DNA of 64,000 nucleotides from NCBI RefSeq assembly GCF_010882175.1, contig NZ_WKLH01000003.1:434001-498000 (forward strand), written 5' to 3'. Position 1 is the stretch's first letter; each line of letters begins with the position of its first letter. Positions 1 through 8,856 of the stretch are shown here, piece after piece. The stretch is from Mangrovibacterium lignilyticum. Lineage in GTDB: Bacteria; Bacteroidota; Bacteroidia; Bacteroidales; Prolixibacteraceae. The position numbers and the translations under genes were made by a program. The notes under the pieces are model-generated. The model was not told the origin of the DNA. It saw nothing but the letters and a program-made list of their open reading frames with translations, and did no database searches.

Positions 1-1270
1 GTTGGGCAGCATTAAAAATGCTATAGTTAATGGAGCCGTAGTTGAAAACTTCCTTCAAGATACTTGAGTATTCAGTTTTGATGGTCTTCGTTGTTTTGTA
101 CAACGATATGAGATCGTTCAATTCTTCTGGTGTTTCAAACTTGTCATTTAGTCCTCTCAATATTTCGTTTTCATTGAATGAGTATCTGAAAGCAGGAATT
201 CCCCAAAGCATCGATTCATAGTATGCAGTTGTATTGTATGTAATTGCGAAGTCAAATAGGCGAGACTGAAATAATTCTTTGAGAGTAGTTTCTTTTCCCA
301 CAATTTCTAGCTTTAGTTCGCTAGTCAGCCTTCCGTAAAACAGACTGTCAAGTGTTGGGTGCAATTTGACATAAAAACTTACATTTAGGATTTCTTTATA
401 TTTTGACAAAAGTTTTAATAGTAAAATATTGCCCTCATGATATACTGATCTTCCTAGCAATATAAGTCCTGAGTTATAAGTATTTTTTACATTAGGCAGA
501 ACAACTTCCTTATATCTTGGATTTCCAGCGATAATGCATCTGTTGGGGGAAAATCCAAATTGGGATAATAATTTGACAGTACTTTCTCCCCAGCACAGGA
601 AATAATCAGACGTAATATTTTCATAGTTCAAGACATCAATTTCTATTTTTTTCCTATAAGGGACAAAAGCTCCATGTTGTAGTCCATAGGTTGGAATTTG
701 AAGACGGTTGAAGAATAATGTTAGTATATTGTCTGGATATCTGGCACAATTAAAGGCAATGAAGTATTTAATCAAAACCTCTTTCTCAACAAATTTATGT
801 AACCCATCCAAATAGTTTTTATAATATGTCAAGGAGGCCGAGTAGTATAAAATTTCAGTAATTTTCAAATACTTGAAGTTTCTTATCACCTCCTTGGCAG
901 ATGTGAAAATATTTTTAACGTTTAATATTATAGATACTTTCTTGTTTGACTTATAGTCAAAGATGACAGACGGTAACCCAATTTCTTTCTTTACTGACCT
1001 GGTAAGGGACACATAGTCAGCCCTTTCGGGGAATAGGTTCGAAATTAATATCTGACGTTTATTAACATAGGGGATAAAAAATTTTGGATGAGGAATTAAA
1101 AAGTAGCGATAAATTGATTTTGCTTTTGGAAACTTCTTTTTAAATGTTATCCTAGCAATGTCTTCAGCAAGCAACTGTGAAATATTATAATCTTTATAAT
1201 TGCATGATTTAAAGAGACTTTTGACAAACTGATATCGCTTGAAGTCATTCGAATCTTCGGTATAATTCAT
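1..1270 (-). CDS. Surface-polysaccharide glycosyltransferase, QHG/KLHP type (C-terminus outside window)
   Basis: The minus frame is open from the ATG at 1270 to the window edge, giving about 423 codons without a stop. A QHG motif in the context YGLQHGAFVPY lies near residue 196, and VKLHPT lies near residue 300. This pairing is known from GT-B-like capsule and wall-polymer transferases (KpsC/KpsS, TagF and related families), in which histidines of the two motifs lie at the active site. No signal peptide or membrane segment is visible, so it is probably cytoplasmic or peripheral. A KdsB-like CMP-sugar synthetase follows upstream on the same strand with a 44-bp gap, so a CMP-activated acidic sugar is a plausible donor. 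Donor and acceptor are inferred from context only. Confidence 0.6.
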   Translation of the reverse strand, partial: MNYTEDSNDFKRYQFVKSLFKSCNYKDYNISQLLAEDIARITFKKKFPKAKSIYRYFLIPHPKFFIPYVNKRQILISNLFPERADYVSLTRSVKKEIGLPSVIFDYKSNKKVSIILNVKNIFTSAKEVIRNFKYLKITEILYYSASLTYYKNYLDGLHKFVEKEVLIKYFIAFNCARYPDNILTLFFNRLQIPTYGLQHGAFVPYRKKIEIDVLNYENITSDYFLCWGESTVKLLSQFGFSPNRCIIAGNPRYKEVVLPNVKNTYNSGLILLGRSVYHEGNILLLKLLSKYKEILNVSFYVKLHPTLDSLFYGRLTSELKLEIVGKETTLKELFQSRLFDFAITYNTTAYYESMLWGIPAFRYSFNENEILRGLNDKFETPEELNDLISLYKTTKTIKTEYSSILKEVFNYGSINYSIFNAAQ

Positions 1271-1314
1271 ATTTGTTAATGTCTTTAATTAAGCGGCTTG
1301 TTTGAGAAAACCTA

Positions 1315-2043
1315 TTAATTTTTGTCCGTTAATGCTTTCTCGACAGCAATAACATCTTTAGGAATATCAACAGCTAAGGAAGAAGACTGTGTTTCAACCA
1401 TTTTTATTTTTATACCTAAATCAAAAAAACGTAAAATTTCAATGTCTTCAAATTTTTCATAATCGGCTTTTTTACCTTGAGTTCCAAAAGCTTTTAACTC
1501 ATTGAAAGAAAAAGCATATATGCAGACTTGCTTGTAGTACACTGGCTTTCCGTTAGCTTTTACCCCTGGGATTGGTAATCTGGACATATATATTAAGTCA
1601 TTATTCTTGTTGGTTAATACCTTTGGGAGATTGATGTTGTTGGGATCCTCTGAGTCACTAATTTTAACCATGCCGTTTATAACATAGTCTGCATGCTTTT
1701 TTTTCATTTCAATAAAATGTACTATCTCATTAGGGTCTAATAAGGGTTCGTCTCCTTGGATATTGATATAAATATCTGCCTCAATTTTTTGTGCGACTTC
1801 CCAGATTCTATCGGTGCCGGTAAGGCAGTGGGAGGATGTCATGATTACGTTATATCCATATTCCGATACTAATCCCCTAATTCTTTCATCATCAGTGGCA
1901 ATAAATGTATTTTCTCTACCCAATGCTTTCTCCACAATTTCACATACCCAAATAATCATCGGTTTCTCAAGTATCAATGCAAGGGGCTTCCCAGGAAACC
2001 TAGATGATTTATATCTGGCTGGAATTACTCCAATAATTTTCAT
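1315..2043 (-). CDS. kdsB: CMP-ulosonate synthetase, KdsB-like (3-deoxy-manno-octulosonate cytidylyltransferase family)
   Basis: This 242-residue protein has the family N-terminus IGVIPARYKSSRFPGKPL (nucleotide-binding loop) and NIQGDEPLLDP near residue 95, which carries the metal- and substrate-binding aspartate. The length is close to the usual 245-255. The family activates Kdo with CTP to give CMP-Kdo in the cytoplasm. The gene sits between a capsule-type glycosyltransferase and an aldolase fusion, not with kdsA or kdsD. It may therefore serve a dedicated surface polymer and activate Kdo or a related 3-deoxy-ulosonic acid. The cytidylyltransferase family assignment is secure and the exact sugar is not. 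The aldolase gene lies 9 bp upstream, consistent with one transcript. Confidence 0.8.
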   Translation of the reverse strand: MKIIGVIPARYKSSRFPGKPLALILEKPMIIWVCEIVEKALGRENTFIATDDERIRGLVSEYGYNVIMTSSHCLTGTDRIWEVAQKIEADIYINIQGDEPLLDPNEIVHFIEMKKKHADYVINGMVKISDSEDPNNINLPKVLTNKNNDLIYMSRLPIPGVKANGKPVYYKQVCIYAFSFNELKAFGTQGKKADYEKFEDIEILRFFDLGIKIKMVETQSSSLAVDIPKDVIAVEKALTDKN

Positions 2044-2052
2044 ATTCGTCAG

Positions 2053-3606
2053 TTATAATTTACTATAAATTGATTCTGTTTCAAGTCCTTGATATTTTGA
2101 GGGGGTGAATGTCTTTAGTCTCATGTTCAAAAATAAAAGTCTGTCAACTAATATTTGATTTTCTTTTGAAACTTCGATCATTTGTTCGTCTGTTTTTAAG
2201 TCATAGCCATCTAATCCAAATAGGAAAATCTCTTGTGCTTTTAAATTAACAGTAAGTTGAAAGGCCAAAGTCAGCAGAGAGTTTGGGTAATCATCGATAA
2301 AATTTATCTCTGACAATTCATATGTGGTCGCGATTATTTTGTCTGGTAAAATAGTTCCCATTTTTCTAGGAGATGGTTCTATTATACATTTTACGTTGGA
2401 TAGATCAAGTTTCGGTAGCGATTTCTCTAATTTATAACCTTCAGATCCTAGAAGGCAATAATATTGTAGATTCGGTAATTCGTTAAATAAATGAACAAAT
2501 CTTGTTCCTGCGTGGATAATAGCCGTTTGAGGGTTTTTCAAGCAGAACAGCTTGAGTGCATGGGAATGTTTCATTGAGTTAGAGCCCCCACCAACGATGA
2601 CTACTTGTTTAATTGGTGATTCGTTTCTTAACAAAGGCACATCGAAGTTATCTATTATTTTATTCTTTTTGTTCTGCAAGGCATTAATAATACTTTCGGT
2701 AGTGTAGCGTCGTTTTGAAATCCAATTCATGACTTCTTTTTGAGGCAATGAATAAGCGCCAGAAATCATATAGGGTAGATTTGTTCCCCAGGCATACTTC
2801 AATTTCATTTTTTCAAATCTGGCAACAATTGGATTAAGTTTGTTATAATCGACTTTGACCAATTTTTTTGCATTTAGGCTGGTGAGTAGTAACTCTGTTC
2901 TCAGGTTTCCTGCTCCTCTTCCAATTCCCGTAATTGTCGCGTCAATAATTTGACAACCATTTTCAAGTGCTTTCAATGAATTTGCTAAACCGAGTTCCAG
3001 ATTATTGTGTCCATGAAACCCAATAGGTATGTTTGTTTCCTTTTTAATATTTTCGATTGCGTATTGTATATCTTCGGGATAGATACTGCCAAAAGAATCC
3101 ACCAGATAAATAAAATCTGCTAGTCCATCCAGCTTCTTAAGTTGCCTAATAAATATATTGTCATTTATCCAATTGGGCATGTACATTATGTTAAAACCAA
3201 TCTCGAATCCTTTCTCTTTTATTACTCTGCATAAAGTGATTGCACGATTTAAATTTTTAGGGTCAACAGCAAGTCTCACTACATGGATGTAGCTCAAGCA
3301 TGGGGCTAAGAGTCGGTCTAAATCTTTGACTTGTGTATCCCTTTCATTTAGCATTATTGCGATCTTCTTATTTTTACAGAGTTGGGAAGCCAGTTTTAAA
3401 ACATGATCTGGACAATAAAAATATTCTCCATGATATTCTGGAACTGGATTACTACGATAACCTATTTCGATGTGTGTGATCGCGGGATTTTCATTCATCG
3501 AGGATAAATAACTTTTAACCAAATCGACATCGAAGTCCCAATTGGTATAGTAGCCTCCGTCACGTAATGTGCAATCGCATATCTGGATTTTATTGTCATT
3601 CTTCAT
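2053..3606 (-). CDS. DRE-TIM aldolase fused to a C-terminal Rossmann-like domain
   Basis: This 517-residue two-domain protein has an N-terminal part (about 5-300) of the HMGL-like/4-hydroxy-2-oxovalerate aldolase type. CTLRDGG places the metal ligand at D16, and HGHNN gives H198 and H200 as the other expected ligands. Such enzymes form or break a C-C bond beside a 2-oxo acid, typically pyruvate. The C-terminal part (about 330-517) starts with QVVIVGGGSNS, a glycine-rich beta-alpha turn reminiscent of MptE/DUF115-like sugar-associated domains. That assignment is tentative. The KdsB-like gene is 9 bp downstream and a flippase is upstream, so it probably makes a surface-polymer precursor. One untested possibility is aldol addition of pyruvate to a sugar aldehyde, giving a 3-deoxy-ulosonic acid. 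Confidence 0.65.
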   Translation of the reverse strand: MKNDNKIQICDCTLRDGGYYTNWDFDVDLVKSYLSSMNENPAITHIEIGYRSNPVPEYHGEYFYCPDHVLKLASQLCKNKKIAIMLNERDTQVKDLDRLLAPCLSYIHVVRLAVDPKNLNRAITLCRVIKEKGFEIGFNIMYMPNWINDNIFIRQLKKLDGLADFIYLVDSFGSIYPEDIQYAIENIKKETNIPIGFHGHNNLELGLANSLKALENGCQIIDATITGIGRGAGNLRTELLLTSLNAKKLVKVDYNKLNPIVARFEKMKLKYAWGTNLPYMISGAYSLPQKEVMNWISKRRYTTESIINALQNKKNKIIDNFDVPLLRNESPIKQVVIVGGGSNSMKHSHALKLFCLKNPQTAIIHAGTRFVHLFNELPNLQYYCLLGSEGYKLEKSLPKLDLSNVKCIIEPSPRKMGTILPDKIIATTYELSEINFIDDYPNSLLTLAFQLTVNLKAQEIFLFGLDGYDLKTDEQMIEVSKENQILVDRLLFLNMRLKTFTPSKYQGLETESIYSKL

Positions 3607-3674
3607 TTATGCCTCTTTATATTTTAATAGTTCTTTGTCCTATGAAGCGTAAAGTTATCAATAAATGGCTGAGA

Positions 3675-5144
3675 TTAAATCAAGGCTCTTATCTTATTCC
3701 ACAATTGTATAATTTCAGTCGATACAGGTATTATTGTCAAAAATGTCCCAGAAAATAAAGTAATTAATCCTCCTCTAGTAACGATATCCCAAATTAGTGG
3801 CTGCTGCGGGATAAATTTGAGGACCAGGTACACGCCAATATAGAACCCCGCCACAATCAAAAATTTAGAGTTGAAGGGCTGTAGCTTAAATTTGTGCCAA
3901 AGGAAGAGATAGCGCATTAAGTTGTTCGACAGTAGTGCGATGGCGATGGCAATGGCCGCCCCGGTTATTCCCCAAATTGGAATTAGGAAATACAACAGAG
4001 ACGTGGAAATAACAATCATTGTGACGATAAAAATGAGCGCCACTTTATAGTATTTTGAATAAGCGATGATTAATCCGTTTGCGCCTGTTGACATATCGAT
4101 CAGATAGCCAAGCCCAATAAAAAAGATGACCCATTTCGATTGTAGGTAGGCGGGTCCAAGAATCGTGAGAATGTTATCAATATTGGCCCAGATACCGAGG
4201 AACAGGAAACCTCCTATGATGAATTGATTCAGACAGCTTTTGTAATAGATGTTTTTGATTTGGCTGATGTCATTTTGTTTCCAGGCCTCGGCGATTAATG
4301 TGCCTGATATTTTAAGCAAGGGTCTCGAAGGAATGACAACCAATGTTCCAAAATAAAAGGCGATGGTGTAAACACCGGTATTCGACAGGTCAAGCATCTG
4401 GTTGATAAAGATCTTGTCGATGTTGAACACGAATATGGACCCCATGCCAACAAGAACGCTGTAGGTAGCAACGCTAAGCATTTCTTTCCCTAATTCCGGA
4501 GCTAAAAAGCTCAGGTTTGGTTTGAACCCAATTTCTCCTCGTTTTGCCAAGGTGATGAAGATCAGTAATCCCTTGAGGCAAATAGCTGTCGCATAAAACA
4601 AAATTAGTTGGTGAAGATTAATGGCGCTGAAACTGTAAGCCATTAAAATTGAGAACAGTAAAACCCGCTGTATGAATTCCTGATAAAATGTACCGGTTAC
4701 TGCATCATATAGCAATCGGTTGTAGTTTTCAAGGAAAATGAAGGCCATTGAAAAGAATGTCAAAGGAACCAAAAGGAAAACATACTTGGCAAAAAGTGGT
4801 GATTTTTCGAGATTGCTTGCAACGATGATCGGTTTGAAAAAATAATAGGCAACTAAAAAGACGAGGAATCCCGATATAATTACCAGTAAGGCAATGAACA
4901 GAAATCCATTGTGTTTATTCTCCGGATTTCGAAAATATGGGAATAGTCTGGAGGTTACTCCCTGGATCCCAAAAAGAAATAATTGACCGGTCAATGCGGA
5001 GTATGCAGCCAACAATCCGAATAGCCCGACAACCTCGGTTGATAAGTATTGGGAATAGAGGTAGGTAGTTGTCACAAAGCCAATAATCACACCCAAATAG
5101 GACCAGATGCTGCCTTTGATTGATTGCTTTATGATAATGCCCAT
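3675..5144 (-). CDS. Wzx-like polysaccharide flippase (MOP superfamily)
   Basis: This 489-residue protein is almost entirely hydrophobic, with about 12-14 predicted membrane segments. It starts with the amphipathic KQSIKGSIWSYLG stretch typical of Wzx/RfbX O-unit and capsule flippases. The family moves undecaprenyl-linked oligosaccharides across the inner membrane. It is the first gene of the leftward cluster visible here and lies 68 bp from the aldolase fusion. It is transcribed divergently from the YfhO gene, with 71 bp between the start codons. Its presence supports a Wzy-type surface polysaccharide pathway. The substrate cannot be deduced from sequence. Confidence 0.8.
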   Translation of the reverse strand: MGIIIKQSIKGSIWSYLGVIIGFVTTTYLYSQYLSTEVVGLFGLLAAYSALTGQLFLFGIQGVTSRLFPYFRNPENKHNGFLFIALLVIISGFLVFLVAYYFFKPIIVASNLEKSPLFAKYVFLLVPLTFFSMAFIFLENYNRLLYDAVTGTFYQEFIQRVLLFSILMAYSFSAINLHQLILFYATAICLKGLLIFITLAKRGEIGFKPNLSFLAPELGKEMLSVATYSVLVGMGSIFVFNIDKIFINQMLDLSNTGVYTIAFYFGTLVVIPSRPLLKISGTLIAEAWKQNDISQIKNIYYKSCLNQFIIGGFLFLGIWANIDNILTILGPAYLQSKWVIFFIGLGYLIDMSTGANGLIIAYSKYYKVALIFIVTMIVISTSLLYFLIPIWGITGAAIAIAIALLSNNLMRYLFLWHKFKLQPFNSKFLIVAGFYIGVYLVLKFIPQQPLIWDIVTRGGLITLFSGTFLTIIPVSTEIIQLWNKIRALI

Positions 5145-5171
5145 TTTTGTCGGTTTCCGTAATTATTTCTT

Positions 5172-5179
5172 TACTTTTG
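5172..5179 (+). promoter_or_regulatory. Candidate -7 element for the yfhO-ftsX-uppP run
   Basis: TACTTTTG fits the Bacteroidota -7 consensus TAnnTTTG and lies 36 bp before the yfhO ATG. A TTG at 5147-5149 could be the -33 box, but the 22-bp spacer is longer than the usual 19-20. Confidence 0.4.
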
Positions 5180-5215
5180 CTTCAACTCAAAAAATTGAAA
5201 TCCATTTATTGAACT

Positions 5216-7693
5216 ATGGCAAAGATAAAAGGCAATCGCAATTTATTAGTCACAATCGGAATTATTCTCTTTTTTATCATCCTTTCCTTTGTTTATTACT
5301 CGCCCCAATTGGAAGGAAAAAAGCTTTTAGCTTCCGACAATGTTAACTACCAGGGAATGGCGAAAGAGATTGGAGACTACCGGGCAGAAACAGGCGAGGA
5401 AGCACTCTGGACCAATAGTATGTTTGGAGGAATGCCGGCTTACTTGATTTCGGTTCGTTTTAGCGGAGAATTGTTGGCCAAAATACAGTCGGCGTATTTC
5501 TCTGTTATTCCGCGACCAGCGGGTTATTTAGCATTGGGTTTTATCTGTTTTTTTGCCATGTGTATTTTGCTGGGGATCAATCCGTGGATTGCAATGGCTG
5601 GAGGAGTGATGTATGGCATGGCGACTTATTTCTTTGTCTTGACTGAGTCGGGGCATTACACGAAAGTGCATACATTGATGTACATGCCTTTAATTGTCGG
5701 CGGTGTGTTGAGTGCCTTTCGGGACAAACCCTATTGGGGAGCTCTGATTACTGCATTGGGCCTCTCGTGGATGCTAAGTGCCAACCATCCGCAAATGACA
5801 TACTATGCCGGTATTATGGTCTTAATAATTGGGATTACGTATTTCATTTATGCGCTTAAGGAGAAAACATTGCCGAAATTTTTCAAATCCGTTGGATTGC
5901 TTGTGATCGCTTTGGTTCTGGCAGTCGGAACTAATTTCGGCCGTTTATATACAGTCTTTGAATACGGGCATTATTCAACACGGGGAAAGTCGGAGTTGAA
6001 AGTCGATGAGCAGAACCAAACTGCAGGCTTGGATAAGAATTACATTCTTGAATATAGTTACGACTTAGGGGAAGCAATGACTGCGTTTATTCCCCGGTTC
6101 AAGGGCGGCGGTATGAGCGAACCATTGGGTGAAAACTCTGAGGTTTATTCATTCTTTGAAAAGAATCAAGGGAAAGCAGCGGCCAAAAAGGTAACAGAAG
6201 CACTGCCGCTTTATTGGGGGAGCCAACCGATATCAGCCGCTCCGTTTTATTATGGGGCTGTTGTTTTTTTTCTGTTTGTGCTGGGTTTGTTTATAGTGGA
6301 AGGGAAAGACAAATGGTGGATTCTGGCTGTTTTTGTGGTCTCGTTATTACTGTCGTTAGGTAAAAACTTAGGATTTTTAAGCGATTTGATGATTGACTAT
6401 TTCCCGGGTTACAACAAGTTTCGCGATGTGAAGAACATTATCGTTATCCAGCATTTTGCAATGGTGGTAATGTCTATGATGGCGGCTCGGGAATTACTTT
6501 TGGCGCGCATGGAAAAAGGGGAATTGTTGAAGTCCTTGAAATACACTTGGTTTATTTTAGGTGGGTTGACTTTGTTGTTTGCGCTTCTACCGGGAATAGC
6601 CGGAGATTTCAGGGGACCTTCAGATGTGCGGCTGGCTCAAGCCGGTTGGCCGGAGCAATTGCTAAACGCGCTTCGTGATGATCGGCGGTCGATACTTCGG
6701 GTTGATGCTTTCAAGGCTTTCATTTTTGTCACGCTTTCGGCCGGCGTTGTATGGCTTTACATTCAGAAAAAAATAAAAGCCTCTTATGCAATTACCCTGT
6801 GGGTTTTGCTCGTGTTGGTTGACCTGTGGCCGGTCAATAAAAAGTACATGAACAATGACAGCTTTGTGTCGAAATCGAAAGTAGAGAAACCCTACACTGC
6901 TACCAAGGCCGATCAGGCAATACTAAAAGATAAAGACCCTGATTTTAGGGTTTTGAATTTGACCGTTAGTCCTTTTCAGGATGCTTCTACTTCTTATTTT
7001 CATAAATCTATTGGTGGTTATCATGGGGCCAAAATGGAGCGCTACCAGGAACTGTTCGATCACCAGCTGTATCCTGAGATCCGTCGTTTAATCGGAGGGT
7101 TTCAGAAACCAAATACGCTTGATTCGGTTTTAACTTCTCTGAGTGTTATTAACATGCTCAACACGCGCTATGTAATTTATGATCCGAACAGCGCCCCGCT
7201 CGAAAATCCGGTCGCCCTGGGGAATGCCTGGTTTGTAAACGATTTTAAAGTAGTTGGCAATGCGAATGAAGAAATAGATGCCCTACAGGATTTTAATGCT
7301 GCTGATGAAGCGGTTGTTGATGAACGTTTCTCGGATCAGTTGAAAGACGTTCAAATTGGCACCGGACATAATTCACAGATTAGGTTAGAGGAATATCAAC
7401 CCAATTATTTGAAGTACGAAGCAACAGTGTCTGGAGGAACAGCGTTAGCTGTGTTCTCTGAAATCTATTATCCCAAAGGATGGGATGCGTTTATCGATGG
7501 TAAGAAAGTTGATTATTTGAGGGCAAATTATGTGTTGCGCGCTATGGCCGTTCCTGCAGGGGAGCATGTCATAGAGTTTAAATTCGAACCAAGCTCATAT
7601 TTTATTGGAAACAAGATTTCGCTGGCGAGCTCGCTTATATTGATTCTTGCAGCGGCCGGGCTTATTTTTGTAGAATGGAAAAGAAAAGCATGA
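5216..7693 (+). CDS. YfhO-family multispanning membrane protein
   Basis: This 825-residue protein has an N-terminal helix followed by many hydrophobic segments to about residue 530. A soluble region follows (about 540-800) and a last membrane helix sits near the C-terminus before the basic end EWKRKA. This is the layout of YfhO/GT-C-like proteins. Bacillus YfhO is implicated in glycosylating lipoteichoic acid. The role in Bacteroidota, which lack that polymer, is unknown, although sugar transfer from a lipid carrier at the periplasmic face is plausible. It starts 71 bp from the divergent flippase and its stop overlaps the ftsX start (ATGA), so translation of the two is probably coupled. Confidence 0.8.
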   Translation: MAKIKGNRNLLVTIGIILFFIILSFVYYSPQLEGKKLLASDNVNYQGMAKEIGDYRAETGEEALWTNSMFGGMPAYLISVRFSGELLAKIQSAYFSVIPRPAGYLALGFICFFAMCILLGINPWIAMAGGVMYGMATYFFVLTESGHYTKVHTLMYMPLIVGGVLSAFRDKPYWGALITALGLSWMLSANHPQMTYYAGIMVLIIGITYFIYALKEKTLPKFFKSVGLLVIALVLAVGTNFGRLYTVFEYGHYSTRGKSELKVDEQNQTAGLDKNYILEYSYDLGEAMTAFIPRFKGGGMSEPLGENSEVYSFFEKNQGKAAAKKVTEALPLYWGSQPISAAPFYYGAVVFFLFVLGLFIVEGKDKWWILAVFVVSLLLSLGKNLGFLSDLMIDYFPGYNKFRDVKNIIVIQHFAMVVMSMMAARELLLARMEKGELLKSLKYTWFILGGLTLLFALLPGIAGDFRGPSDVRLAQAGWPEQLLNALRDDRRSILRVDAFKAFIFVTLSAGVVWLYIQKKIKASYAITLWVLLVLVDLWPVNKKYMNNDSFVSKSKVEKPYTATKADQAILKDKDPDFRVLNLTVSPFQDASTSYFHKSIGGYHGAKMERYQELFDHQLYPEIRRLIGGFQKPNTLDSVLTSLSVINMLNTRYVIYDPNSAPLENPVALGNAWFVNDFKVVGNANEEIDALQDFNAADEAVVDERFSDQLKDVQIGTGHNSQIRLEEYQPNYLKYEATVSGGTALAVFSEIYYPKGWDAFIDGKKVDYLRANYVLRAMAVPAGEHVIEFKFEPSSYFIGNKISLASSLILILAAAGLIFVEWKRKA

Positions 7694-8568
7694 AGAAAAA
7701 ACGTCCGACAAAGCTTAGAAGACGATTGCTCCGTTCTTATTTGACTGCTACCATCAGTATAACCTTGATCTTATTTTTGGTTGGCCTAATGTCGCTGTTG
7801 GTACAAAATGCCGGTCGGTTATCAGATTATGTGCGAGAACACGTCGGTTTTACCTTGGTTTTGCAAGACAATGTGAAAGATGTTGAAGTGCTTCGGTTGC
7901 AGAAAATGCTCAGCGCGACACCTTACGTCAAATCAACGGAGTATATCAATAAGGAAGATGCGGCTGTTAGCCTGGCAAACGACTTGGGGGAAGATTTTGT
8001 CGATTTCTTGGGTTTCAATCCCTTGTTTTCGTCGCTTGATGTAAAGTTGTATGCTTCATATATGGAGCAGGATAGCTTATTGGTACTGGAAAAGAACTTT
8101 CTGGAATACCCGCAGGTTCAAGAGGTCTATTATCAGCGCGATTTAGTTCGTGTTATTAATAATAACGTTCGTAAAATCACCATTTTTTTGATGGTCTTTG
8201 CCTTCTTGTTGCTTTTCATTTTTACGGCGCTAATAAATAACACGATTCGGATATCAATCTATAGTCAGCGGTTTGTTCTGAACACGATGAAGTTGGTCGG
8301 TGCGACTCGTCCGTTTATTCGGCGTCCTTTCGTTTTGAAGAGTATCACCTACGGACTAATTGGTGGTTTAATCGCCAATTTGACGATCCTTTTGTTAATT
8401 TATTCTTATCAGAAAGATTTCCAGGGGATTTTAGATATTAGACAACTGGACACTGTAGGCCTTACATTTCTAGTGGTTTTAGGATTTGGGGTGCTAATTT
8501 CAGGTCTATCCACCTATTTTGCCGTGAATAAATTTCTAAAACTGAAGTTTGAGGAATTATATTATTAA
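7690..8568 (+). CDS. ftsX: Cell-division ABC transporter permease FtsX
   Basis: This 292-residue protein has a basic N-terminus, a first membrane segment (about 20-45), a periplasmic domain (about 46-160) and three further segments separated by the conserved MKLVGATRPFIRRPF region (about 200). This is the FtsX topology. FtsX works with FtsE to activate cell-wall hydrolases at the division site. No ftsE is in this window. I chose the ATG at 7690 because it forms an ATGA overlap with the yfhO stop. An upstream ATG at 7675 lies inside yfhO and would add five residues. Confidence 0.88.
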   Translation: MKKKRPTKLRRRLLRSYLTATISITLILFLVGLMSLLVQNAGRLSDYVREHVGFTLVLQDNVKDVEVLRLQKMLSATPYVKSTEYINKEDAAVSLANDLGEDFVDFLGFNPLFSSLDVKLYASYMEQDSLLVLEKNFLEYPQVQEVYYQRDLVRVINNNVRKITIFLMVFAFLLLFIFTALINNTIRISIYSQRFVLNTMKLVGATRPFIRRPFVLKSITYGLIGGLIANLTILLLIYSYQKDFQGILDIRQLDTVGLTFLVVLGFGVLISGLSTYFAVNKFLKLKFEELYY

Positions 8569-8592
8569 CTACATTTGGTTATCAATCAAAAC

Positions 8593-8853
8593 ATGAAAAT
8601 GACAAAGAAAGATACAGGCGAAGCGAGCGCTCAGTTTGCTATAGGAAAAGAAAACTATCGATTGTTACTGATTGGATTTGCGATTATTGTAATAGGATTT
8701 ATTTTGATGGTCGGTGGGAAAAGTGAAGATCCCGCAGTTTATAATCCTGATATCTTCAGTTTCAGACGTATTACGCTAGCCCCCGTGGTGGTTCTCTTCG
8801 GATTTCTTTTCGAAATCTACGCCATCATGAAGAAACCCAAAACAGGAAAATAA
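8593..8853 (+). CDS. DUF3098 small membrane protein
   Basis: This is an 86-residue protein if started at the ATG at 8593. A TTG at 8575 would add six residues and is less likely. Two hydrophobic segments (about 25-45 and 60-80) flank a short loop containing DIFSFRRITLAPVV. DUF3098 proteins commonly sit between ftsX and uppP in Bacteroidota, as here (24 bp after ftsX, 3 bp before uppP). This suggests a link to envelope biogenesis, but the function is unknown. Confidence 0.75.
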   Translation: MKMTKKDTGEASAQFAIGKENYRLLLIGFAIIVIGFILMVGGKSEDPAVYNPDIFSFRRITLAPVVVLFGFLFEIYAIMKKPKTGK

Positions 8854-8856
8854 TAC

